Below, in pieces: positions 1-11,359 of a stretch of 64,000 nt of DNA. The notes beneath the pieces were generated by a model. It searched no databases. It was not told where the DNA came from and was given only the letters and a program-made list of their open reading frames with translations. The DNA comes from Hydractinia symbiolongicarpus (lineage: Eukaryota > Cnidaria > Hydrozoa > Anthoathecata > Hydractiniidae). Each line of letters starts with the position of its first letter. Position 1 is the stretch's first letter. The stretch is taken from assembly GCF_029227915.1 (NCBI RefSeq), contig NC_079880.1:12613501-12677500 (forward strand), read 5' to 3'. Both the position numbers and the translations under genes were made by a program.

Positions 1-439
1 TTGTAGGCAGATGACGTCGCTCATTCTAGAAACTGTTCCACAATTAGAATGTTTAGCTATGGTTCTCTCGGCTGAGGACATGCTCGGCGTGACAATTTTA
101 TAATCTGAATAATGAGAAGAAAAATAGAAATGATGTACAGTATTTTATTTTTGAAGAGAATCAAAGAGTACGTACAATCTTTTGATGAAGAAACTACAAA
201 CTTTCTTTCGGCTTCTTTAGAAAGAGCTTGCTCCTCTAAAATTGTTATTTTGGCTTGACCAATTTTTTTCTCTATGCTTCATTTTTATGGTGTGGTGTGA
301 ACCTGACTTTATTGCACTCTTATACATGCGAATAGACCTTTCCCGAATTTCCTAATTATGCCAAACTCAATTAAAAGAGATCGATGCTAAAAATTTTACT
401 TAATTTAAAGTTTCTTATTAAAAGGAGGAAAAAAATTAC

Positions 440-566
440 CTAATGTCGTAAATATTTCTGTTCGTTAAGTGCCTCAATTTGGTAGCTGAAAATTGCAGTC
501 AAACCTTTCATATAGTCAAGCTTTCTAAGAATACCCTCGTTTTCAAAATAATTCTTTTCTTCAAAT
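440..566 (-). other. Candidate terminal exon of an unknown gene (copy A)
   Basis: On the minus strand a good acceptor (polypyrimidine tract ending TTTTATTTAG) is followed by 41 open codons and a TAG; the TAG itself is followed by GTAATT, so it could also be a donor site. The peptide is charged and helical-looking (it contains LRKLDYMKGL and YQIEALNEQ). The same exon lies at 29522-29648 and 55739-55865 with identical length and few changes. No family is recognised. It would be the last exon of a gene whose upstream exons I could not find, and an AT-rich chance reading frame is possible. Confidence 0.22.
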
Positions 567-2600
567 CTAAATAAAATCCAACCAGAATATTATATTGCTT
601 TAAAAACTTCAGTTTTGCCAAGATAGTTTGATATTCTATCATCTGAATATCCTTATTTAAAAAGCATAGAACCCGAGCTCAACCCCAGCACCTTTTACCG
701 TGGCGGTGGAGTGGACTAGAACTGTCAAAAAGCGCAGCACCATTAAGAAACAAATAGTCCTGGAAACGAGGTTGCATAGAATCATTATAAAAAATTTGAT
801 TATGAAATTCAGGAAAGGTGTATCACCATAAGAATACCATTGTTAGCACTTACAAATTTACCGTTGGGTTATTGTCTGTTTACATGGGAAAAACAGTAGT
901 ATCAGTATGTTGACTGAAAGTTATATACTAAAATAGCAGGTGTGACTTTTGCATGTGACCCTTATCTATATTATAATGCTCGCGTATGTCTAACTGTTAG
1001 TCTGTGAACTAAAATGCTCACTGAGAGTAGCGATGGGCGAAATCACGTAGATTTTTGCATAAAGACCAGTTTTATAATTATGAAGCGGCGTCAAACAGAA
1101 AATAGCATAGTAGAAGTATTTATACCGATATGCACTTTATTGCATCACAAAAAATGCTAAATGTTCTGATAACGAGGTTGGTCCACTTGCCTTAAAAGAA
1201 GCTTCAAACGAATGCGAGCGTTGCTAAACTCATTGATGCGGAAGGAGTTAATATTTAAGGTCACACCAGTTGACTCAATGTTTTGGTTAAATTTTCGTAT
1301 AATTAGCTATCATAATACGTGAAAATGTATCTTTCAACGAAGACCAAGTGTTACAATACATTATATACAACATTGTAACTGAGCTAATATCCTTTCAAAC
1401 AAAAAACCTGAAGTCTTAAAAGTATATGCCGGACTTGTAAAGTAGTCAAAGAATAACAAATCAGTGTTTTTTTTGTAAACTTTAAAATTAATGTGAGAAT
1501 AAAGTTTTTCACTAATTGTAAGATTAACCAAAAAAAGAAAATAATCGTATGTTAGGTGTTTTAAGAATACTTATTCGTGTTCCGGATACAGACTGTTGCA
1601 AAATAGGCTGTCTATTCACGCAAATCACAGCTTTACATGCGAAATGAAGTGACTTCCCTGCCTTGTTGGAAGATCGTGTGAACAAAAGAATTGAAACAGA
1701 TGGCTACTTAGTAAACAAATGTTATATATTCACTTCAATGCAACTGAGGCATCTTGTATCTTTTCTAACATGGGTAAGCGATAAGAGCATAAGAGAGGGT
1801 ACTCATGAAGGAGATAGTGGCTGGGTGGGTACGCCATGACTCTTTTATATTTAACTTTCACTCGTTCACCTAGACAACTATCGATACTCTAGTTCTTGCG
1901 CACTTCAATAATCACGTTTGCTCATTGTTTTAAAGAAAACACACGGAAAAAACAAGAAAGGAATTGAAATAAAAAAGTTAACTGTGTTTTTTATTTAAAA
2001 CTAATTTCTAATCGTTAGCTACATAACAAGTACTCCATATAAAAGTATTATAAAAATTTATGAAAAACATGCGCCATCTTGCTGCCGCGTCCCCTGAAAT
2101 CTTCTGATCCTAATATATGAATAAGCAATGTGTTTTATTTTTCTCTCTTCTATGACTCTGGACCCTCATAAAGCCCCACTAACGGTCAATAATGATAACA
2201 TTACCGATGCAATAAAATACGGGCACACAGGGATGACTCACAAATCGCAAATTGTACCCAGACTTTCCAGAGTTTGGATTCTACACCACTTTCCTCCTTC
2301 CTGCGATAAAATGTTAAATAAAAAATAGTAGTATACAGGTATTGTCAAGTTCTGACATGGGAACAAGGTTGAAATCACTCGACGCTCCTGGTTTATACAT
2401 GTCAAATTAATTTCTTCATATTCTTCAAAAAATCAATGTTCTCGGGTAAAAATTAGTTAAAACTTAAATGATTCAACCCTTCCTAAACATTCTAACTTTC
2501 TAAACACTCATTAAATAACAAATAGGAATAACTTCGTACAATTTGTATCTACAGTTATATGATCCGGAGTTCATACAACGTGATTTGGAGTAAAGCTTCG
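567..2600. other. AT-rich intergenic stretch between candidate exon and membrane-protein gene
   Basis: No convincing gene. A block near 665-775 ends in CCTGGAAACGAGGTTG, a motif close to the ends of the TIR element at 4684-6108, and is probably a small MITE relic. A 66-codon plus-strand frame at 2128-2328 is open in all three units but sits just beyond the 3' end of the minus-strand membrane-protein gene and shows mostly amino-acid-changing differences, so I do not call it a gene. The rest is AT-rich sequence with no structure I can name. Confidence 0.5.
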
Positions 2601-4454
2601 TCAATTGTATTCTTGTAATTTGGAATAGGGAAGCTTAGAGCTTGAGGTATATGGCGGTGGCGCTGTCATTTGCATATTATTGGAAGTATTTACAACCATG
2701 ATGTTGGCTGGTGACATCGCTGGTTCCATGACAAATTGTGTTCGTTGACGACGACGATAACAACGACAGCAACACGAGATTAATGCAATTACCAGTGCGA
2801 TTGCTCCAACTATGATAACAATTCTTATCGGTTTTTTTTGTGAATACCACCACACAAGGAATTCTAAAAAAGAGAACAAAATCTGTAAGTTGACACAGCT
2901 ACAATATTATTGCTTCAATTGGACGTCACAAGGCTAGAGTAAAGCATTGCTATTTGAGATCTTTGATCTTTAAGACGACAGAAGTGGAAAACACTTAATT
3001 ACAATGTACACAAGACAAATTCACTCTGAATAGCTTTGCACTATAGAAATATATTTTTCAAATTCGTCGTGTAAAGCATACCTAACCAAAATTTGTCGTG
3101 TAAGGCTAAGCATAACTAGCACTAGAAACTTGCTTTCTTGGCCTTTCTTTGAGTAACTTACCGTTGCAATCATTGTGTGCAACACGTTCGTCCATAACTG
3201 GTATTGTTGCTGTGAAAATGAGGGTCTTTACTCGTAGGTTGATCTAAAAAGTTAAAAAATTCTAAAATAATCCGGTGGTTCCATTACGTCAAGATATGTA
3301 TCGTTGGCAACGAAATTAGGATGTTAAACCTGTTGTTGATTTTAAAAAGAATTACTTAAGGTATTTTTAAGTCGGTAATTTTACGACGTCAGAAACCAAT
3401 AATGAATTGCTATATACTTTGAGTCATTTGCATGCTTGGCTAGATATGTTAACGATGGTTATTGCAGGACAATAAAGCTTGGTCACCCGCATCAAAATAA
3501 TCGAAGTTCTTGACTGGCTGGCAAAACAAACAGATTTGTGAATGTCTCAGGATTCTGGGTAATTCTGTTACCAACTATGCCCACATGCTGCATTTATAAG
3601 TTTTAATCACTTTTTTGCGCCTTTTTTTGCGCCCCTTTTCGCCCTTTCTTACTCCTAGATTTGTGAGCTCCCCTCGAACTTTTTAGTTTACGCAAACTTA
3701 TAAATTCCAGCATAGAGGAATGTTTGTTATTATTTTTTTTCATGGCCAAAAATACCATGAGGTTACAAGGAGAAATGTACTTTATTACTTCTGCATGTAA
3801 GCAGAGCTAAATAAGAAGAAACGCCGATGCCTCTTTATTAACCAAGTTGCCAATGCACGTACCTTTTCATGTACAACATTTTTAAACGACTTAATCTTTC
3901 AAAAAATAAAGGAAATAGTAAACATTAGCCAGACTAAAGGAAGTAAGTGAAGAAAAAAAAAGGACAAACAACAGGAATAATTAAAAAAAAAGTTCACAAA
4001 GCAGAACATGAAATATCAAGAGAAGGACAGACATTTAAGACATATAACATACCTTTATGTGTATGTTATCGTTAGAGTCATCTTTCAACTGAACATTAAT
4101 GTACAGACCAGCCAGTCCACCAAGTGATGCTCCGGGGATTGGAATATCTGTTGAAGAGTCAAATTCTTTTTCATAACTAAGTTCTATCGCTTCAATGGTC
4201 AGTTCAATTTTAATTTTTGGTGGCTTGCAATTTACCAATGTTACACCAACACTTGTAGTTTTTCCATCAACTTCACTTTCGCATTTATAAGACAATCCAT
4301 CTTGTGTGCAACCACCCAAAGTTTCTAAAAATAAAAAATATTCCGTTTATCATCCCATCTGTGTTTTTTTATCTGGTTCCTTCATAATATATATACCTTT
4401 AGCAACCACAAGTATTAAAACAACTTCACAACAAAATTTCCACACGTTCGCCAT
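2601..4454 (-). CDS. Four-exon single-pass membrane protein with PPPY tail (copy A)
   Basis: Exons are 4454-4397, 4324-4053, 3243-3162 and 2863-2601, all with GT/AG borders and compatible phases, giving 224 residues. Residues 1-19 form a signal peptide (MANVWKFCCEVVLILVVAK). The ectodomain of about 120 residues is beta-rich with four cysteines (GGC, YKC, VNC, NDC). A transmembrane segment (IRIVIIVGAIALVIALIS) is followed by a CCCRCYRRR palmitoylation/stop-transfer patch and a short tail with a PPPY WW-domain ligand and a YSKL sorting motif. The start at 4454 has an ideal AAGATGG context; an in-frame ATG lies at 4466, with stops upstream of it. The layout recalls Shisa/WBP1-type adaptors, but I see no sequence homology proving that. 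It could be a receptor or an adaptor recruiting a NEDD4-type ligase. Confidence 0.75.
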
Positions 4455-4683
4455 CTTAACATTCATGAAAAGCTGGCACAAAATAAAGGCGTATGGTTCA
4501 TGCCACAAATTGTTCTATTATATTCTCAGAAGGGAACAATGGACGTCTGTGCTTATTGGTTTACACTTACCATTAAAAATTAAAAAATAATAATGGTCAC
4601 TATACTACAGTTAAAATTAATACGTTAACGTAACACAAAGTAGACTTAAATTTCGTACCCAGGTTATATTTTACATACTGAAT

Positions 4684-6108
4684 CAACCTCGTTTCCCGGA
4701 CTTTTTGTCTCTTATTGGCGCTGCGCTTATTTATAGGTCTGACGAAGAAGATCCTGGATTGGTCGAGACTTTTCACCTAATTATGCGAAAGATAAAAAGT
4801 CACTCGGTCTGTGAAATATTCATGCTGAGATTAACTGTAAACAATAAAGATAGCCGACACTGTGCATACATGTTTTGTATCAAAGAAAAATATTTTGCTA
4901 ACAAAAATCTAGAATTTCAATTAGATTGAAGTACCTAGTTTACTCTTCACTTAGATGTACTTGTGGGTAGCTACATGCTGCTTACGATCAGATTAATAAT
5001 AGCAACCAGCCATGACATTGCCTAGCTAGCTAAAACAAGCGTGTAAAAAGATAGGTACAGATAGATAGGTACTACTTTGTAAATTATTATTATTATTACT
5101 ACTGAACATTAGAATATAAAGTAAGCGTAGCTAGCTACATAAACGAAAACACAGATAAGGGATTGCATGTATTTGCCATGCTGATTAAACAGATTTCACC
5201 CATTGCAGGAGATTATAAAGCTATATTATATATATACATAGAGCTCGCTATATTAAAACACAAAACAATGTTCACAAAAATATTTAGCAATATTGATATA
5301 CTAATGACAGAAATTGTCAAGATTTGCTATAGCTTAAATATTACATCATAATTTATGCAGCTAATTAACTCTGAAATTTTTTAAATGTTAATAGCTTGAG
5401 AACGAAAGGAGTATTTTAAAGAAATTAAAAAGACTTGTTAACCAACATTTAGAGCTTTATAATATAAGCCCAACATAACTTTATACATTGGGTTCCCTTT
5501 AATATTTTTGTCGTATTCCTTCACTGCATCACTAATCCCAAACAAGCTCTCATCTGCCTCAAACTTCCACTGTTCCAAGTTCAATACAGCAGCAGAAAAC
5601 CAATTTCATTCAGGTATTCTACCGGACCATTTAGAATGGAATTTAGGCGTTTACCAAAACAATATTTTTTTCATTTTTAACTAGAAAAGGTCAGCAAGTA
5701 AATGAAAAATAATTGATTTTCCAAATCTACTAGGCAAAACTGCCACCACATCATTGCCCTTAAACAAAAGCCTGGAAATATATAATTTGCTTTGGTTTCA
5801 GGCAAATATAAAATATATATTCGCTTTAAAACAGCAATATATACTTTAGAGTCATCACAACCTAAGTCTTCCCGGGACATTCTTTACTAAGAAGTTACGT
5901 TTCCACCGATCACAATAAAGTCCGGACGCTAATAATTAAATTGAAACTCGCTCACCAAAGACTAGGGACCAAACCGGATAAACGAGACACGAGTGCATTA
6001 ATTAGAAATCTGCGAAAATTACAGATTTTTTGCCAGCCTTTATCAGGGCCATGTTCGTCCCGCCGTCCAATATGCAAAAAGAGACAACAGGACCTGGTAT
6101 CGAGGTTG
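4684..6108. mobile_element. TIR-bounded DNA element with RecQ-like scrap (copy A)
   Basis: The left end reads CAACCTCGTTTCCCGGAC, and the right end reads CAACCTCGATACCAGGTCC on the other strand. Both are followed within a few bases by TTGTCTC, so the ends form an imperfect terminal inverted repeat of about 28 bp, 1.4 kb apart. Inside are AT-rich sequence, a RecQ-like helicase exon fragment (5681-5771) and another minus-strand open fragment near 5450-5570 (containing KEYDKNIKGNPMYK) of unknown family. Similar CCTGGGAACGAGGTTG-type ends are common in cnidarian repeats. Present in units B and C at the same place. No transposase is visible, so it is non-autonomous or decayed. Confidence 0.5.
5681..5771 (-). 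pseudogene. RecQ-like DNA helicase fragment (copy A)
   Basis: A minus-strand exon-like segment follows an acceptor (TATATTTCCAG) and reads KGNDVVAVLPSRFGKS then IIFHLLADLF and a stop. This is the Walker A region of a RecQ/DEAD-type helicase of the sort abundant in cnidarian genomes, where the loop is normally PTGxGKS; here it is PSRFGKS, so the invariant glycine-threonine part is altered. Only about 30 residues remain. It lies inside the 4684-6108 TIR element and is probably a captured or decayed host or transposon gene piece. Confidence 0.5.
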
Positions 6109-7284
6109 GTACTGACTCACATTTGACGGATGATGGTATCCATCGATTGTGAATAATGATTTACTTTACACACGATATTTTAATAAGAGCTAGTTAAACC
6201 TGATCTGCAAATAACTTTAATTTGTTTTTTTTAATAGTATGAACACAACTTCTGAAAGCAGTCTCAATTTGTTCTATTCATGGAAAATTATTTTTGTTTT
6301 GGTTCAAAAATTAAAATTGCTTTGTTTTTTACAATGCGGAACATGATGGTAATATTAAATAAAATTTTGATCTCATTACCGTTTTAGGCCGTAATATTTC
6401 ATCGACAGGGACACCATTTTGAATTTTCGCAATGCACCTCGGGACAGCTGGTGCATCTGAGAACAAGATTACAGCCACTTTGGAACTTGGAAATTCATAA
6501 TCGCTGGGCCGATGTAGCTCGCAACGCTCCTCGACAATATAAGAAAAATACGTATCCAAATGCCTATTCTAAGTTTTATTCTAAATGGGGATTTGCATGT
6601 TAATAGGAAGAATTTAATTTTAAGAAGCAAATTGTTATATGATCAAAACAATAATGTAACTTATTTTCGTAGTAATCGAGGCAAGATACGTATGCGCTTG
6701 ATAGAGCATGCTTTAATAGAACTTCCCACCCATTTTTACTCACCAGTCAATTTTATTCGTAGCTACGGGTTAGATGATTCACAGTGAAAAAATTCTGTCT
6801 AATGGCTAAAGTGTATCAAGAGGTTATTTTCGGTTGAACAAAGTGAATAAGAAAATAATGACATAAAAACGTCACATATGATGAACGAATTTATCATGTA
6901 CGTGTTTTTATGTCATTGTTTGCTGTTGAAAAATGATATGATCTAAACATTCTAAATATGAAAGAACCTCTAATGTTAGCCAAAAGCCTAAGATAAAACA
7001 ACGTTGCGACACAAGCAGATAAAACTGACTTTAAACTTTAAAAAGTTATTATTTTGCGCAAAATCAAGTTTAATATCATAACAATTTATGCAGGTAACAT
7101 GTGTTCAGTCCCAATAATAATGCCACATATAATATTATGCAAGTTAATAATACAAAACTAAATCGTCAGGTAAGGTAAGTAACACCGAAAGGTTTCGTAT
7201 GTTTCATTGTGCATTTTTGTATGTTCTTGTATATAATAATTTTACTATGGCGAAGAAAACACTTTTAATAAAATAATAATAAAA
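6109..7284. other. Spacer between TIR element and Helitron, with possible exon
   Basis: AT-rich spacer. A minus-strand open segment at 6380-6559 ends in a donor-like ACG|GTAATG and encodes a balanced peptide (KVAVILFSDAPAVPRCIAKI); it is open in units A and C but has a TAG in unit B (35460-35639). A plus-strand frame at 6560-6787 abuts it and is also similar in unit C. One of these may be a relic exon, but neither matches a family I know. Near 6863-6913 a diffuse inverted repeat (TAATGACATAAAAACGT and ACGTGTTTTTATGTCATT) could form a hairpin. Confidence 0.3.
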
Positions 7285-9947
7285 CTAGCTGTTTCCCGTG
7301 AAAGAATCCACTGTATTCCATTTAATTTATGTAGCAGATATATGTCCATCAAAAAACAAACAATACAGCAGTGCGCATCTTACATCTGCATTATTATATA
7401 AATGACCAAAAAAATTAAAGATTTTCAACCACTGCAGTATATATGTGACATTTAAAATCTAAATCTACTAAAATTACTTGCTCTGACCATCTGACAAATG
7501 CGAAAATTATTCGGAAAAAAGTTTTTAAAAGCATTTCAACATACATCTCACCCATAAAATTTAAACCACTCAAAACGCCACATATATACAAAAAAGCTGA
7601 TCAATGTCAAACACAAATCTCTCTCATTGTATATGTTAAAATCAGTTAGTTTATTGCAAACCCTGCCAAAGGTTGACACAAAATGCGAAAAATATACAAT
7701 AAATTTTGCCTAAGTAGAAATTTTTATCTAAGGTGTTACAAAGGGATTGCAAGGTTAAATTATATTGCAATAAAACGTTTTTTGATATAATGCATATGGT
7801 CCTTCCTCACCAAACTTTAGACAAAATGCCAACAAAAAACGGTGTTTAAATCTAAAATTAATAAAGTCCTTTTAGCAATTTGCATGCTGTTTTACCATCA
7901 ATAAAGCAAACAAAATTTCAAATCTCACATAGTATTCTGTCACAAATTTTCATAAAATATATATATAAAGTCATAATGAGTCATGTTAAACAACAGCAAT
8001 CAATCTGTATATAAGTTCATTTTATGTCAATTTTTGCACCAATTTTGCAACACAAAATACAAATTCTAAATAATACTAAAATCTCTTATTTTGGTCCTTC
8101 GCATACCGACGGTCTCCCACAAAAGTTTAATCAAAATGTAAAAAATGAGAGGTAACGACAAAATTAAAGTTTGCAAAATTCAATTATTTCGGTACATATA
8201 TCTACTGCATATGCCCTCTAAAACAATATTTTAAGCTAAAATGCCTAAGAAAGACAGTTTGCAACAAAAATCAGTTATTTCGATAATATTGCATACACTC
8301 TTTCCTCACAAAAGCTTCACAAACTGTAAAAAAAGAATGGTTGTAGGGAGTGCTTCTGATTCAACAAAAAAAGTTTTTTTGACATATTGCATCTAGCCCT
8401 TACCCATTAAATCTTACACAAAATTTCCAAAACTATATACGATTTAGAACACATCAAATTTAAATCGAGAAGGATCAGTCATTTCGATATATTGCACGGA
8501 GTCCTCCCCAGTAAGAATTTATACAAAATATAGAAAAACAAAGCTTGCAAGGTGTAAAATTGAATTCTTCTTCTGTGTATATATATATAGTCCTTTCTCG
8601 CAAAATTAACATAAAATGTCAAAAAGGTTCAAATATAACATCTAACACAACAAAAATCAGTTCTATCAGTATATGTCATGCCATTGTCTTCCACCAAATG
8701 TTCCCCTTAAAGTTTCACAGACACAGCCTGTAAATTAAAAACAACTAAGATCAGGTATTTTGGTCTATTTCATACCATTCTGTTCCAAATAACTTATAAA
8801 ATGTAAAAATTGAGTGGTAAAACAGAAATTTGCAAAATTCCATTTTTTTATATGCATGTATATTATATGCCTTCTACAGCAATAAGTTAATTCAAAATGT
8901 CAAAAAGAAGAAAAAAATAGCTTACAAAGAGTATAAAATTGAAATCAACAAAGTAGCTCTTTTGTTGTATTAAATATAAGCCATACGCACAAAAGTTTAC
9001 ACTAAATGTAAGAAAATGGTTGTGTTTAGTAATTCTAAATTAAGAAAAATCAGTTCTTTTAGCATGCTGATTAAGGTTTTTGCCCACAAATTCTTACATG
9101 AAAATGTCAAAACCACAATTTGAAACAAATTAAATTTACATTTTAAAAATAAGTAATTTCTGAACTTTATTTTCAGAATATTTGGAGGAAAAGAACTTCG
9201 CAAACCAAAAAAAAACAGGAAAATGTTTAAAATCTTCAGGGTTAATAACGTTTGATGGGTTTTGTGGGAATATATATACCTGGGAATCTTTAGTTTAAAG
9301 CTAGCATTAGCTAGCTACAGCAGCTAATAGCTAGTCACTTAAATATAAACTGGAGACTTAGCTAGGTATAAAGAACATGGCTACATATATATATATATAT
9401 ATATTTCTAGCTAGCTAGCTAGTTGTTGGTGGTGGTTGGCTTTTTATGATGCTAGCTATAAAACATGTCTGGCAACAATAATATAATCAAAACTGAAAAT
9501 AAAACATGAAAAAACCTTACAGAACCTTGCTATGATTAATTTATAAAACCATGCTCTTCTTCAAATGTTTTTTTAAAGATTTATTTTGAATGAAAGAGTA
9601 GAGAATACTCAAAAAGAACAGCCATCTTTTTCGTAAACACAATTTCCGTTTTATGCTGGGAGCTTCATTTAACAGTCCGTATGCTTTGTGAATATCTAAT
9701 ACCGTTTCATATGTAGCGATACCTATATATATATGCTAACATAGAGTTTTTTGGCATAAGGGTATATATATTTATATCGTTATTAGCAGCGGGTTATATA
9801 TTTACACCTTATGTGCGATTTCTATGAAGTACATCCCTAATCTTTTTAGTTAAATTTTAGCGTACAGCCACGTCATAAGAAAGTAACCCGTGATTTCCGT
9901 GTCGTGGACTCACAGTTTTAGTCACGCAAGGGAATTAATATATAAGA
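7285..9947 (-). mobile_element. Non-autonomous Helitron, unit A only
   Basis: On the minus strand the element starts with TCTTATATATTAATTCCC at 9947 and ends with ACAGCTAG at 7285. The ends fit Helitron rules: 5' TC, 3' CTAG preceded by a short imperfect hairpin (GTGGA ... TTCAC), insertion between A and T, and no target duplication. Units B and C have the empty site: removing 7285-9947 restores exactly the ATAAAA|TAAAAC junction seen near 62597. No Rep/helicase gene is inside; most of the interior is a decayed tandem array. Its 5' end lies 81 bp from the stop codon of the gene at 10029-10270. Confidence 0.85.
7430..9230. repeat. Degenerate tandem array inside the Helitron
   Basis: The interior shows the same word order again and again at roughly 130-160 bp spacing: an AAATCAGTTATTTCG-like segment, ATATTGCATA, a CCTTCCTCACCAAA-like pyrimidine run, and then TTTACACAAAATGTCAAAA. 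Copies can be followed at about 7440, 7600, 7780, 7920, 8090, 8270, 8390, 8490, 8590, 8660, 8760, 8950 and 9050, with heavy divergence. Internal minisatellites are common in cnidarian and bivalve non-autonomous Helitrons. No coding potential. Confidence 0.65.
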
Positions 9948-10028
9948 TAAAACTACATGAAAATACATGAAAAAAATCAAACATACAAAATATAGTTATA
10001 TTGTCCTACCAATTAAAATGTCTTTTTC

Positions 10029-10270
10029 CTAATGTGTACAGGGCATGAAGAATGATGTCTTGTTTGTGTCTGTCACACTTATAGAAATATGCTTAATATT
10101 TTCATATTTATCCACATCTCTAGCAGTACATATGTCCTGAAAAGTTTAAATCGGTACACTGGTTATTGGTTATAGGTGTTGTATTTTTACCACTCTGTTT
10201 GCCTGAGATTCTTGGGATAAATAATCAGCATAGTCAGCTAAGTTGTTCGAATTATATACATTTGATGCTG
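10029..10270 (-). CDS. Two 3'-terminal exons of an unknown gene (copy A)
   Basis: A candidate exon at 10270-10191 (acceptor AAATTTAG, 26 codons containing NLADYADYLSQESQANRV) is joined through a 54-bp GT/AG intron (10190-10137) to a last exon at 10136-10029 of 35 residues (starting DICTARDVDKYENIKH) and a stop. Frame and splice sites are kept in units B and C. The N-terminal part is not found; a (CA)n run sits directly upstream of the first acceptor and changes length by a non-multiple of three between units, which argues it is intronic. No family recognised. Upstream, a further possible exon in unit B near 36950-37010 encodes SEPEGLTTENTTENR, but in A the acceptor side is deleted. Confidence 0.35.
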
Positions 10271-10278
10271 CTAAATTT

Positions 10279-10294
10279 GTGTGTGTGTGTGTGT
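10279..10294. repeat. (GT)8 microsatellite
   Basis: Eight GT units in A, an interrupted 41-bp run in B (36704-36744) and ten GT units in C (62930-62949). It lies in the putative intron just upstream of the exon at 10270-10191. Confidence 0.95.
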
Positions 10295-10959
10295 ATGTGA
10301 ATGTAGCGACTTTGCAGCCTGCCAACTGCAGAGCATTGACTGTTTGACAGTTTTGTCCATATTTAAATAATGAGTAAAAAACTGGCTTTGTCCACGATTG
10401 TAGGTAGCTAGGAATTTTTATTTACTTAATCGTCTTTTCTCCTTTTTTCTTTCTCTCTCTCTCTCTATACAAATTTTTCCTTATTCTGTTTTCAGTGGTA
10501 TTTTCCGTGGTAAGACCTTCTGGCTGCAGGAGCGATACAATAATTTTTTACGTTGACAATAACTTTGTAAGCCTGAGCTGTCCGAGGTGCTTTACGAAAC
10601 GGAAAATTCAATATGGTGTCTCTATTAATAAAAAATATGTATCTATCTAGAAATTAGAAGGGCTTCTATTTCTTAAAAATTCGTACGGTAAACAAAAAAG
10701 TATGCTGGAAATTATGGTTACTTTAAAATTGCCGATTGACATGTTGAATCAATTAAAGAAAATTAAATCAATTTAACAAGCCAAGTAAGGAAGAAGCTCC
10801 AATTCCAGTTCTGTGTGGTTAAACAACAATGGATTCTTAACGTTTGACATATCTAGAGGTAGTTCAAATGCTCAAAATCCTTAAGCAATAGCAATAGTAA
10901 TTCACAATTGAATAACAAGTTTTCTCAATTCCTGTAAAAATTTTTATTCTTTACAATTT

Positions 10960-11228
10960 GGTTTTCGCTCAAAAAACTTACTACATAAGCCTGTGTAGAG
11001 AAGGTCCTAAAAGCTCTTGATTCTGTTTTCCTAGATCTTCAAAACGGCTCCCTGCTCAAATAAATTTGTATCTGTATCTCAAAATCAAAACATTTACGGA
11101 GTTCCTCATGGATCTGTTCTAAGCCTTCTCCTATTCCTACTTTACATAAATGACTTTTATGCTGCAGTTTCTTTATTTAAAATTAATCTCGTTCAGTAAA
11201 AGTCTTTTCAAGAGGGTCAAATAGACCT
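10960..11228 (+). pseudogene. Non-LTR retrotransposon reverse transcriptase fragment, interrupted
   Basis: Plus-strand frames read a QFGFRSKH-like box and, near 11098, GVPHGSVLSLLLFLLYINDF. These are the conserved RT blocks of CR1/Jockey-like LINE elements, where GVPQGSxLGPLLFLLYIND is the norm. Stops and frameshifts break it. At 11228/11229 it stops abruptly where the Polinton begins; unit C shows the collinear continuation (WLKANK block) beyond the same point. This identifies the Polinton-side junction. Confidence 0.8.
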
Positions 11229-11359
11229 CATAGATTAAGGTATTTCATTTCAGATTAATTTTCCTGATGTTTTTGTTTGTAGATGCTCAACTCAAGCACC
11301 TGTGTCGGTTACCGGCACTTTACTTATATTCTCAAGACGTGGGACGTGTGCTGATAATG

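Noticed and set aside
2128-2328. 66-codon plus-strand ORF kept open in all three units (MTLDPHKAPLTVNNDNITDA)
   Set aside because: It lies just past the 3' end of the minus-strand membrane-protein gene. The few differences between units mostly change amino acids, and no family is recognisable. Recent duplication alone keeps short ORFs open.
4306-4590. 94-codon plus-strand ORF conserved in three units
   Set aside because: It is antisense to exon 1 and part of exon 2 of the membrane-protein gene, whose splice sites and phases explain the conservation.
7430-9230. CRISPR-like array
   Set aside because: The repeats are long, heavily diverged and without uniform spacers, lie inside a Helitron and in an animal genome.
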